A stretch of 15,973 nt of DNA. Origin: Proteobacteria bacterium UBA6920 (GTDB lineage: Bacteria > Pseudomonadota > Gammaproteobacteria > SG8-11). The notes below the pieces were generated by a model. It did no database searches. It had not been told where the DNA came from and worked only from the letters and a program-made list of their open reading frames with translations. Shown here in pieces: positions 1 through 7,144 of this stretch; the stretch's first letter is position 1; the number at the start of each line of letters is the position of its first letter. The position numbers were made by a program, and so were the translations under genes. The stretch is taken from NCBI GenBank assembly GCA_002448875.1, contig DKAS01000228.1, positions 1 through 15,973 on the forward strand. Direction: 5' to 3'.

Positions 1-548
1 CTGGCGGCCGGCGCCGATATGGCGCCGCTGGCAACGCTTTTTTCACCGTGGCTCACCGTATCGTAAACCACCAGTTCCCAGTAGCGGGTGGCATGCTGGC
101 GCCGCAGGTAGGCCAGATGTCCGGCGTCCACCCATACCGGTGATTCGTCGAGAGATTGCTGATCGGTTATACATTCGATGTTGCTCCCGGCAAGCTCCCG
201 GATGCAGATATCCCCCTGGGCGTCTTTACCATAGAACGTAAAAGCCAGGCGCTGCCCGGCGGGATCCAGCACCGGATTCTTGGCATCACCTTCCTCGCCG
301 ATAAACAGGCTGGTCTCCGCCGCCGCGATGTTCTGGCGATAAATGGTGCGAATCTGGTTACGGTCGCGGGTAAGATAAACTACTGCCTCGTCCGGCGATA
401 CCGCCGCTTCGTAATTGTCCCAGGGACCCACTGTAATTTTCTGCAAGGGGATCAGGCGATTGGCGCCCCAATCCAGATCCGCGGCCACCGCCGCGTGCAG
501 GCCGACGGCGGCGAACAGCGCGACCGCGTGCAGACCACGCTGCATCAT
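1..548 (-). CDS. TolB-like (PD40) beta-propeller exported protein, C-terminus cut by window edge
   Basis: Read leftwards, this frame stays open from an ATG ATG pair at 548-543 to the window edge, giving about 182 residues without a stop. Residues 1-23 form a Sec signal peptide (MMQRGLHAVALF, then VGLHAAVAA with likely cleavage before DLDWG), so the product is periplasmic or secreted. The mature part shows WD40-like propeller repeats of the TolB/PD40 type, for example YEAAVSPDEAVVYLTR followed by IYRQNI, then NPVLDPAGQRLAFTF and SPVWVDAGHLAYL. Each looks like one blade with the usual SPDG-like turn. The start codon overlaps the stop of the preceding lipoprotein gene as ATGA (548-545), a strong sign of translational coupling. 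Family knowledge: such propellers usually mediate protein contacts in the periplasm. The real TolB lies beside tolQRA/pal, which are absent here, so this is TolB-like, not TolB. The exact role is unknown. Confidence 0.75.
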   Translation of the reverse strand, partial: MMQRGLHAVALFAAVGLHAAVAADLDWGANRLIPLQKITVGPWDNYEAAVSPDEAVVYLTRDRNQIRTIYRQNIAAAETSLFIGEEGDAKNPVLDPAGQRLAFTFYGKDAQGDICIRELAGSNIECITDQQSLDESPVWVDAGHLAYLRRQHATRYWELVVYDTVSHGEKSVASGAISAPAA

Positions 549-826
549 GGCGCGGTACCGGCCGGCGGCGCGGCGGTTTCGGTCGTAGTGTATTCACCGT
601 TGAGCACGCGCAACGCACGTTCCCGGCGCTGGGCCACCGGATCGCTGGCCAGACTGACCGGCCCCATGTTCAACGATTGCTTATAGAGCCGCTTTTCCAA
701 CTCGGGCCAGTCGCCCGACGCCTCCAGCTCCATCACCGTATGTCTATCCACCAGATACACCGGAGGCACGATTCCGCAGGCGCTCAAACCGGCGATCGCC
801 ACACCCATCATCAAGCGTTTCATCAT
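545..826 (-). CDS. Small outer-membrane-type lipoprotein (93 aa), unknown function
   Basis: The protein begins MMKRLMMGVAIAGLSACG. This is a short lipoprotein signal with lipobox LSAC and the lipidated cysteine at residue 17. The residue after Cys is Gly, not Asp, so by the Lol rule it should go to the outer membrane. The mature chain is only about 76 residues: a helical, charged middle (ELEASGDWPELEKRLYKQ) and a Thr/Ala/Pro-rich tail. The start is supported by a strong Shine-Dalgarno (AGGAAGGAG, about 7 bases upstream). It sits 23 bases after the AsmA-like gene, and its stop overlaps the start of the propeller gene (ATGA), so all three are almost surely one transcript. I do not recognise the family. 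Its position recalls E. coli ynbE, a small lipoprotein gene following ydbH, but the sequence does not resemble YnbE as I remember it. Confidence 0.85.
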   Translation of the reverse strand: MMKRLMMGVAIAGLSACGIVPPVYLVDRHTVMELEASGDWPELEKRLYKQSLNMGPVSLASDPVAQRRERALRVLNGEYTTTETAAPPAGTAP

Positions 827-849
827 AATGCCACTCCTTCCTGCTGCGC

Positions 850-3800
850 TTACTGCAGCGGTATCTTTTCCAGCAACTGAAAATAGTCGCCGGCGTAATT
901 TTGCAGCAACGGCGTCAACGGCAGGCCTTTGGCCTGCACCGGCCGCGGCAACCCGGACAACGCCACATCGATATCCATCAACCCGCGCTTCATATCGACG
1001 GCGACCCGCGTCGGGTTGGCCACCTGCAAGGCAGTGCGCACGCTGGCCAGCTGCTCGTCCTTGTACTCGGGATCGACCAGCTCCAGCAGATGCAGCAGCT
1101 GCACCCGTCCGATGCGGGTAATGTCCAGCCGTCCCTGCAACAGACGCTGGCGAACATCGAGCTCCAGGGCGGCCCGGGCGTTGACCGGCGCGACCTCGGA
1201 CTTCCTGCCGCTGCTATCCGCCGCCAGCAGCTGCCGGGAATCGATATCCGTCAGCCGGCTCAGCAGTCCCAGCTTCCAGTTGCCGGCAGTGGTATCCAGG
1301 TAAATCTGCCCGGCCATATGCCCGCCGAACAGATCGAGATCGAAATGCTGCAACTGCAGCAGATTCTGCTTGATTGACAGGGCGAACTGCCCCGGACCGA
1401 CCGTCTTGTCGGCCACCGCAACCCGCTCCAGACTCAGCACCGGCGTATTCAGGTAGGGCTGCACCCGGGTGAAATCCACCCGCGCAAAGGGATCGACGGG
1501 AATGACGTAACGAAATCCCGATTTGCCTTGCGCGGAACGCAACAGCTCCTCCTCGAAGGAGAATTTTCCGCTGACGCCCGCGACGGCGAACTGCGGCGTG
1601 GTCAGGGTAACTGCGGTAAACTGCAACTCGCCGTCCAGGGAAAGATGATCGCCATTGAACAGGTTCAGGCGCCAGGGGATGTTCACGACGCCGGAGCCGG
1701 ACACGGCCGGACGCACCAGGAGGTTGTCGCGCAGATGCAGACCCAGCACACTGGTCAGTTGGGCGTTTTTGCCGTCGAGCGACGCACTGCCCTGCGCCTC
1801 CAGGGTCAGCAGCTTAGCGCCCGCCTGCAGATTCAGATTTTCCAGCAGCAGGCTCTGTGGCTCCTGTCTGGCAGCAATGCTCAGGCGCAGGGGCGTGGCC
1901 AGCGGCCCGACGTCCAGGGTTTCCCCGCCGGCAACCGGCAGCAGCACTTTGCCTGGTGCCAGTGCCAGTTCCAGCGTCGCCTGCCGGGGTGCTTGCGCCG
2001 GCCGGGTCGCCGCCTTCACGTCCAGCGCTATGTCTTCGAGGGCCAGTTGCTCCGCCAGCGCCAACCTGGGCAGATCCAGCCGTCCGTCGGCCGTCACCGC
2101 CTGTTCTGCCCAGGCCAGCGACGCTTGCAATTGCGCCGGCCGCGGCAACTGCAAAAGCGTGCCGCCGCGTTCCTGGTGTAATTGCGCCTGCAATTTCACA
2201 TCCGCCTGCATGGCCTGCGTATCCGCCGTGGTCAGCGACTGCAGCGAAGGCTGGGGATGCTGCAGCCTGACTGCCAACTGCAGATCGCTGGCCAGCGCTC
2301 CCAGCGGGTCCAGCGCGGCCAAGGCGCCCTGGTATTGCCCCCATTCGGGCCAGACGTGCAGCGACCAGCGCGTGTCCAGTTGCGCCTGCTGTGGCTGATC
2401 GCTGCAGCTCAATTCATAACGCAGCGCCTGCCTGTCGGCCACATCGATCACGCCCGAGGCGGTGGTCTCCGTCAGCGGCCAGGTGAATCCCGCCTGCAGA
2501 TCGGCGCGCAGTGGCAGCGGCTTATCCAGACCCGCGGTCAGCACGCCCGGTGCGCGCAGACCCAGTTGCACCCGATAGTCCTGCGCGCGGGTGACGGTAT
2601 AGCTGGCAGTCAACGGCTGGCTGAGAACGATGCCATCCGCGACCGCTGGCGCATGCAATTGCGCCAGCTCCAGTTCGCCGTCCGCCTGCAGCGACTGCTG
2701 GCTCGCCGGCGCCAGCTGCAACCGGCCGGACCAGGTGACGCGAGGCTGGCCGAGGACGGTCAATGCCTGGGCGGCGGGTAGATAGCGCGCCGCATGGATT
2801 GGCACGTCCGCCTGCAGTCGGTGAGTTACCCGCAGTTCTCCCGCGTCCTCGCTCGTCTGCAGATCGACGGTCAGCAGCGACTTGCCATCGAGCAGAGAAC
2901 GCAGCATGGCCCGGGTGGTGGTAGAGCCGGTGTCTTTATCTGCCTGCAGCGTGGTGCGCAGGGAAAACGCCTGCTTCACCTCCGCCAGGGCGACCTGCTG
3001 CAGATTGACCTCGCCTTGCAGCGCCAGGCCTAAGGTCGGATAAAGCGTATCCAGCGAATTCACCTGCGCGCTGGTTTGCAGGCGCAATTCGGGTCGCAGA
3101 CTGGCCGCCACGGCGGCCCCCGCCTGGGCGCCGCTGACGGCACTGGCCTGCACCTGCTTAGCGCCCGCGTCGATGCTGGCGTTGATGGCCACCGGCAGAA
3201 AACCCTGGCTGTCGTTCACCGGTTGCCCGCGGGCAGTAGCGTTGAACCGCAGATCGCTGAGGCGCACCCGTTGTTGCGCATCCTGCAGATGCAACGTGGA
3301 AAAATGCAGCTTGTGCGTGAGCGACAACTCGCGCAACTGGCGCACCGGGCCTGCAGGTTCCACCACGCCGGCAAAATTCAACTGCAATTCGTCATCGCCC
3401 TGACCGGAGAGCAGAACTCCGTCCAGCGCCAGATCCTGCAGCTGCAGCGAACGGACGCTGGTTTGCACTGCGCCGGTCACGTCCAGGGGAAAAACGAAGA
3501 AAGGTTGGTTGCCGCCGGCGCGGCGCTGCGCGGATTTCGCCGCGGCCTTGACCTGGAGCACGAGCGCATCCAGTGCGGCCAGGATTTGTTCGCTGCCGTT
3601 CTGCTTTTTTACCAGCGTCAGTTGCGACAAACTCGCGGAATTATCCACGGCGGCGTCCTGCACCCGCCAGCCATCCGCCTGCCGTTGCAGTGAACCCTGA
3701 GCGCCGAGTCGCCATTGCGGCCGCAGGCGCAGTTCGGTCCCGTCGCTCTGCCCCAGACGCAGGCCTGCGTCGGCCGCCTGCCCCAGATCCAGATCCAGCC

Positions 3801-4407
3801 GGCCGTGCAGATCGGCGGCATGCCATTGCAGCTGCGTCGCCAGATGGGACAGCACGCCGCGGTACTGCAGATACTGTTGCGCCTGTTCCAGCCGCAGATC
3901 GAGCTTGATGTTATCGAGGGTGACTGATTGCAGACTGAGCGCCAGCGGCGGCGCCAACGCCTGTTCCAGCTGCTGCCAGAGGTTGGTGTCGGCGGGCGCG
4001 GCGGGCGGCGGCGCGGCGGGTGGTGGCAAACGCAGATCACCGGTCAGGCTGACATCGGCCACCCGGACGGCGGCGATCTTCAGTTCATCGTGCAACAGAG
4101 CCAGCGGGGAAAAATCCAGATCGATGACGCCGGCGACCAGGCTCACCGTACCCCGCTCGGGATCATGCCAGTCGAGTTCAAGGTTACGAATGCGGATCGA
4201 ATCCAGCAGATCGATGTGCGCCGACTCGACCTTGCGCAGTTCGATACCCAGAGGTTGCAGATAGGGGGCGATCCCGGCCACCGACTGCTGGGTAATGGCG
4301 CTGCTTTTTAACAGAAAATAAAAAACGAGCAGGATGAAAAAGCAGATAGTCAGCAGCGCCCCTGCCGCCAGGGCGCTCCAGCGCAGCGCCTTACGTCCGC
4401 TCACCAT
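850..4407 (-). CDS. AsmA/TamB/YdbH-like inner-membrane-anchored periplasmic bridge protein (1185 aa)
   Basis: One N-terminal membrane anchor (about residues 9-34, ALRWSALAAGALL then FFILLVFYFLL) is followed by about 1150 periplasmic residues with no further hydrophobic helix. The chain is dominated by short alternating beta strands rich in Leu, Gln, Ala and Asp, with a Pro/Ala linker at about 128-139. Early strands with IDLLDSIRIRNLELDW, and late ones with LDLFGGHMAGQIYLD, are typical of AsmA-like or DUF748/YdbH-like proteins. Family knowledge: AsmA-like proteins of this size (TamB, YhdP, YdbH) form long grooved beta structures spanning the periplasm, and several are implicated in moving phospholipid to the outer membrane. 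The gene follows the haem-motif lipoprotein by 21 bases and precedes a small lipoprotein by 23, so an envelope-bridging complex is plausible. That role is inference. The start ATG has only a weak ribosome site, fitting coupling to the upstream gene. Confidence is high in AsmA-like, low in the exact subfamily. Confidence 0.75.
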   Translation of the reverse strand: MVSGRKALRWSALAAGALLTICFFILLVFYFLLKSSAITQQSVAGIAPYLQPLGIELRKVESAHIDLLDSIRIRNLELDWHDPERGTVSLVAGVIDLDFSPLALLHDELKIAAVRVADVSLTGDLRLPPPAAPPPAAPADTNLWQQLEQALAPPLALSLQSVTLDNIKLDLRLEQAQQYLQYRGVLSHLATQLQWHAADLHGRLDLDLGQAADAGLRLGQSDGTELRLRPQWRLGAQGSLQRQADGWRVQDAAVDNSASLSQLTLVKKQNGSEQILAALDALVLQVKAAAKSAQRRAGGNQPFFVFPLDVTGAVQTSVRSLQLQDLALDGVLLSGQGDDELQLNFAGVVEPAGPVRQLRELSLTHKLHFSTLHLQDAQQRVRLSDLRFNATARGQPVNDSQGFLPVAINASIDAGAKQVQASAVSGAQAGAAVAASLRPELRLQTSAQVNSLDTLYPTLGLALQGEVNLQQVALAEVKQAFSLRTTLQADKDTGSTTTRAMLRSLLDGKSLLTVDLQTSEDAGELRVTHRLQADVPIHAARYLPAAQALTVLGQPRVTWSGRLQLAPASQQSLQADGELELAQLHAPAVADGIVLSQPLTASYTVTRAQDYRVQLGLRAPGVLTAGLDKPLPLRADLQAGFTWPLTETTASGVIDVADRQALRYELSCSDQPQQAQLDTRWSLHVWPEWGQYQGALAALDPLGALASDLQLAVRLQHPQPSLQSLTTADTQAMQADVKLQAQLHQERGGTLLQLPRPAQLQASLAWAEQAVTADGRLDLPRLALAEQLALEDIALDVKAATRPAQAPRQATLELALAPGKVLLPVAGGETLDVGPLATPLRLSIAARQEPQSLLLENLNLQAGAKLLTLEAQGSASLDGKNAQLTSVLGLHLRDNLLVRPAVSGSGVVNIPWRLNLFNGDHLSLDGELQFTAVTLTTPQFAVAGVSGKFSFEEELLRSAQGKSGFRYVIPVDPFARVDFTRVQPYLNTPVLSLERVAVADKTVGPGQFALSIKQNLLQLQHFDLDLFGGHMAGQIYLDTTAGNWKLGLLSRLTDIDSRQLLAADSSGRKSEVAPVNARAALELDVRQRLLQGRLDITRIGRVQLLHLLELVDPEYKDEQLASVRTALQVANPTRVAVDMKRGLMDIDVALSGLPRPVQAKGLPLTPLLQNYAGDYFQLLEKIPLQ

Positions 4408-4428
4408 AGTCCATGGTCCAAATGGCCG

Positions 4429-4926
4429 CTAGTCGTTGGCCGCCCCTTGGTTGATCCAATCCTGCAGCGCGCTGATGAGATCGGCATCGCTCAGGGTGAC
4501 TTTGTCCGCCTCGTGCACGCTGTAGGCGGTGACGCAACTCTGGTTGGCGCTCAGGGTGTCAGAGACGGACTGGATCAGGCTCGCCGCCACGGTGGACGCA
4601 TTGGCATTGCCGGCGGCGATGAATTTGGCGCTGTTGCAGTTGCCGGTCCGGACGCTGGCCCAGGAGGCATAATCAACGCTCACCGACTTGCCCACCAAAT
4701 TGTTATAGAAAGCGGATTTGCTGCTCATGTCCGGCCCCGCTTCGGTGCCATCGCTGGCGCTTGGGGAGTGGCAATTGACGCCGCAACCGTTGAACAGGTT
4801 GTCCCACAGACTGGTATACGTGGGCTCCACCTTGCCTGTCAATGTATCGCTGCAACCGGCCACGACGGAGACCACGGTAAACATCGCTATCAATCTAACG
4901 TTTTTCCAGGCACCTGGCATGTTCAT
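4429..4926 (-). CDS. Lipoprotein with CX3CH haem-type motif (cytochrome c-like), 165 aa
   Basis: From the ATG at 4926 the protein starts MNMPGAWKNVRLIAMFT and has lipobox VVAGC with Cys25, so it is a lipoprotein. Ser follows the Cys, which suggests the outer membrane. After a short linker comes SLWDNLFNGCGVNCHSP, which resembles the start of a monohaem cytochrome c domain but has three residues between the cysteines (CX3CH) instead of two. The C-terminal LSDADLISALQDWINQGA matches the last helix often seen in planctomycete-type/c-type cytochrome domains. Two more cysteines (97 and 131) could form a disulfide. A GTG at 4935 would add three residues, but it lies inside the ribosome site AAAGGTGA, so the ATG at 4926 is preferred. 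It appears to lead the transcript with the AsmA-like gene. Whether the motif carries haem is open: it could be a relic with a structural disulfide. Confidence 0.75.
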   Translation of the reverse strand: MNMPGAWKNVRLIAMFTVVSVVAGCSDTLTGKVEPTYTSLWDNLFNGCGVNCHSPSASDGTEAGPDMSSKSAFYNNLVGKSVSVDYASWASVRTGNCNSAKFIAAGNANASTVAASLIQSVSDTLSANQSCVTAYSVHEADKVTLSDADLISALQDWINQGAAND

Positions 4927-4931
4927 AAGAT

Positions 4932-4939
4932 TCACCTTT
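4932..4939 (-). promoter_or_regulatory. Ribosome binding site deciding the start of the CX3CH lipoprotein
   Basis: The minus strand reads AAAGGTGA, then AATCTT, then ATG at 4926. The GTG that would give a longer reading frame is part of this Shine-Dalgarno element, so it cannot readily be the start. The spacing to the ATG is near the usual optimum. Confidence 0.6.
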
Positions 4940-5324
4940 ACGCTCAGCTGAAGAAGGGTCGCTATCGAGTCTATTGCATTGGCTCCGGGTTTTCACCACC
5001 CGCCAAAGCTTCTGCGCAAACCGACACCGGCGCAGGGCATGCAGTTCTCAGTCCAGCTTTGCCCGGCACAAGGGTTGAGCTTAAAACTTAAAATAAGTCG
5101 GGAATGTTGCCCTTCATGCCGCCCCGCCGCTTCCCTGCCCCAGAATACACCCACCTCACATCCTGCCAGACAGGTACAAATTTATTCCACAGCATAAGCA
5201 AGTTTTGACGATGGGCCGCCCGGTGCGGGCAAGAAGAGAAGAACCGCGGGGAATCTCAGATGGCGGCGCCAGACTCGGACCGCCCGATTATCTCACCCCG
5301 CCCCGGCCATCGCTGGCGACGGAA
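4940..5324. other. Intergenic stretch between two minus-strand units; no gene seen
   Basis: This lies upstream of the CX3CH lipoprotein and downstream of the methyltransferase, so it should hold a minus-strand terminator and a promoter. I could not find a convincing -35/-10 pair. The only structured elements are a short GC hairpin at 5218-5230 (GCCCG, 3-base loop, CGGGC) without a T run, a tandem CTTAAAA pair near 5080-5093, and CCTG/CAGG arms at 5162-5174. No reading frame here has a convincing start or protein-like composition. Confidence 0.5.
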
Positions 5325-6131
5325 TTATTTTTCGCCATAGGCGAGCAAATACTCGTGCGGCACATGCAAGCCACTGTCGTTAACGAACTCTCGAGCGAAC
5401 CTGCCGACCTCATCCCGCACGCTGTCCTTCATGGCCGCGGGTAGACAATCAAATTGCGCCTTTAAGATGCCGGACGCCTCCACCATTTGCCACAGGTGGT
5501 CGAAGGAGTCGAAGGTATAGTGCAGTTTCTGCACGGTCACGGAGACCTGTTTGAAACCGGCCTCCTGCATTTGCCGGGCAAGCAGGCCGGGCGCCCCCAG
5601 AGCCGTTATGATCTCGATAGCCGGCAGCGACGCCTCGGGGATCTTGCCCTTGAACGCCTGGTAGCTCCAGTGCATCGTTGGCATAGTTTCGGGGGTATGC
5701 CATACCGCCAGACTGCAACGCCCGCCTGGTTTCAACACCCGGTGCATGTGCCGCAAACCTTGCTGCGTATCCTTGAAAAACATCAGACCGAAACGGCACA
5801 GCAGCTTATTGAAGCTGTTGTCGTCGAAATCGAGATTTTCCCCGGGCATTTCCACGAAACGGATATTCTTCAGCCCCAGCTTCGCCACCTTCGCCTGGGC
5901 CACGGCGACCATGCCCGCGGCCGAGTCGCTGCCGATGATGTCGGCCCCGGGCACCGCCTGCGCCAGGGTCAGCGCCGGTTCACCGGTGCCGGAGGCGATA
6001 TCCACGACCTTTTCTCCGGCCCGCACCTGCAGCTGCGCCAGCATGGCATCACCCACCGGCTTGATCTGCGGCAGCCACATATCGAATTTCTCGGCCATCA
6101 GGTGCCAGTTGGGTAAATTATCGTTGCTCAT
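5325..6131 (-). CDS. UbiE-type class I SAM-dependent methyltransferase (268 aa)
   Basis: This is a classic Rossmann methyltransferase. Motif I is at residues 43-51 (VDIASGTGE), the acidic residue of the second strand is D69 (ADIIGSDSA), and the motif II region is FNKLLCRFGLMFF at about 107-119. The loop RVLKPGGR sits at 131-138, followed by CSLAVWHTPE. The layout matches UbiE/COQ5-like and Methyltransf_11/25 proteins, which transfer methyl from S-adenosylmethionine to small molecules such as quinone rings or lipids. There is no signal peptide, so it is cytosolic. It overlaps the 3' end of the upstream lipoprotein gene by 14 bases, implying co-translation. The substrate cannot be told from sequence: E. 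coli UbiE has different neighbours (ubiJ, ubiB), so I do not assign ubiE. I am sure of the fold and unsure of the substrate. Confidence 0.9.
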   Translation of the reverse strand: MSNDNLPNWHLMAEKFDMWLPQIKPVGDAMLAQLQVRAGEKVVDIASGTGEPALTLAQAVPGADIIGSDSAAGMVAVAQAKVAKLGLKNIRFVEMPGENLDFDDNSFNKLLCRFGLMFFKDTQQGLRHMHRVLKPGGRCSLAVWHTPETMPTMHWSYQAFKGKIPEASLPAIEIITALGAPGLLARQMQEAGFKQVSVTVQKLHYTFDSFDHLWQMVEASGILKAQFDCLPAAMKDSVRDEVGRFAREFVNDSGLHVPHEYLLAYGEK

Positions 6132-6669
6132 GGGTCAGACTCCCGGTTGAAATCAGTGAATGTTCGATTTGACTCTGGACCATGGGCAGCGCGGAAACCG
6201 CAGCGGCGCCCTGCCCCATCGACCAGTCCCACAAGGTAACCCTTTTTTCATAGCCGGAGAATATATTCCTGTTTACTTCCACCCCGACGTGATACAGCCC
6301 TTTGTTCCAGTGATGGGTTTCAGTCGGGTACATAAACATGGTTTCGACGACCGCAAATAAGGTCAGCGGCAGCCCGGCATAAGCAATAATCAGCCCATTG
6401 ACCACCATACCCCCCAACTTCGCTCCCCAGTGGGTCTGCACCCTATCCGCCTTGCCCCACTTGTTTTCCAGCGCGGCCAAGTCACCCGACTTCTTGTCGA
6501 ACCCCCGCCAGCGCTGCTCGTACAACGCGACGTCGCTGTAGGCAGCGCGTATTTGTTCCATAGGCTGGGAAAAATCGTCGTCGGTGGCTGGCGTGCTCTC
6601 GAAGGTGGTGACCGTCGCACAGCCGTTTAACAACAGGTAGGCGAAAAATAGCAACAATACTCTAACCAT
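6118..6669 (-). CDS. Lipoprotein of unknown function (183 aa)
   Basis: The N-terminus MVRVLLLFFAYLLLNGCA is a lipoprotein signal with lipobox LLNGC and Cys17. Ala follows the Cys, so outer membrane sorting is expected. The early mature part is charged and helical (YEQRWRGFDKKSGDLAALENKWGKADRV, about 50-77). A hydrophobic stretch follows at about 86-113 (LGGMVVNGLIIAYAGL then PLTLFAVVETMF) that could be a membrane-dipping hairpin, then an aromatic tail (HHWNKGLYHVGVEVN, TLWDWSMGQG). The family is not recognised. The upstream ribosome site is weak (AAGGGATAAG, somewhat far from the ATG). The gene is the first of a two-gene unit with the methyltransferase, which it overlaps by 14 bases. A joint role in modifying an envelope lipid or quinone would be speculation. 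Confidence 0.8.
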   Translation of the reverse strand: MVRVLLLFFAYLLLNGCATVTTFESTPATDDDFSQPMEQIRAAYSDVALYEQRWRGFDKKSGDLAALENKWGKADRVQTHWGAKLGGMVVNGLIIAYAGLPLTLFAVVETMFMYPTETHHWNKGLYHVGVEVNRNIFSGYEKRVTLWDWSMGQGAAAVSALPMVQSQIEHSLISTGSLTHEQR

Positions 6670-7144
6670 GACAAAAACTTATCCCTTTAGTCTGCGATTT
6701 GCTGTTCCAGCCGTTCAAACCCCAGCCTGCGAGAATTCGTAGCATATTCTTCGCCACCCGTGCCGCAACAGAGATTGTCCCTCTTCAGCTGCTCCGACGG
6801 CAAGCAGTCGAGAACAAAGCTGCGCAATTGCATCATTTCCCGCCGCTATCTGCCGGCCTAGTTCAGAACGGTTTGACTATCGCGGGATGGGTTGCACGCG
6901 TTGTCGTCACTCTGCAACAATGCCTCCCTGCAACCAGCAATTATTTGTGGCCAGCGCCGGAACAACAGGAAAATTAAAACAGATTACCCCCCCGTCAGAC
7001 AAGCATCACCGGATGTTGCGGCAAGCAGCAAAAGTCGACGAATCTAGCGCTCTGGACACCGTCCGGCCACTCTTACCGGGAAATGCCCGGTAGATTTATC
7101 AAAAATAGACGTTTATCCTGTTCCCAGGACAAGGAATACCGGCC
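6670..7144. other. Divergent intergenic region; no gene supported
   Basis: This separates the minus-strand lipoprotein unit from the plus-strand oxidoreductase, so it must hold two divergent promoters. No strong -35/-10 pair stood out on either strand. An open frame at 6699-6977 has neither a ribosome site nor protein-like composition and was not called. The only clear structure is the hairpin at 7074-7092, listed separately. Confidence 0.5.
7074..7092. promoter_or_regulatory. Perfect 7-bp hairpin/dyad ahead of the oxidoreductase gene
   Basis: TACCGGG, a five-base loop AAATG, then CCCGGTA. It lies about 50 bases before the start codon at 7145 and has no T run on either side, so a simple terminator is unlikely. 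It could be an operator or a leader hairpin. Confidence 0.4.

Noticed and set aside
1528..3693. Several long plus-strand frames opposite the AsmA-like gene
   Set aside because: They are antisense shadows of a GC-rich gene: Gln/Arg-rich, without domains or ribosome sites, while the minus-strand frame is continuous with a membrane anchor and family-like strands.
5218..5230. Short GC hairpin after the methyltransferase gene as a terminator
   Set aside because: The stem is only five pairs, no T run follows on the minus strand, and it lies about 95 bases past the stop.
6699..6977. 92-residue plus-strand frame in the divergent gap
   Set aside because: No ribosome site and no recognisable features. 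It probably reflects low stop frequency.
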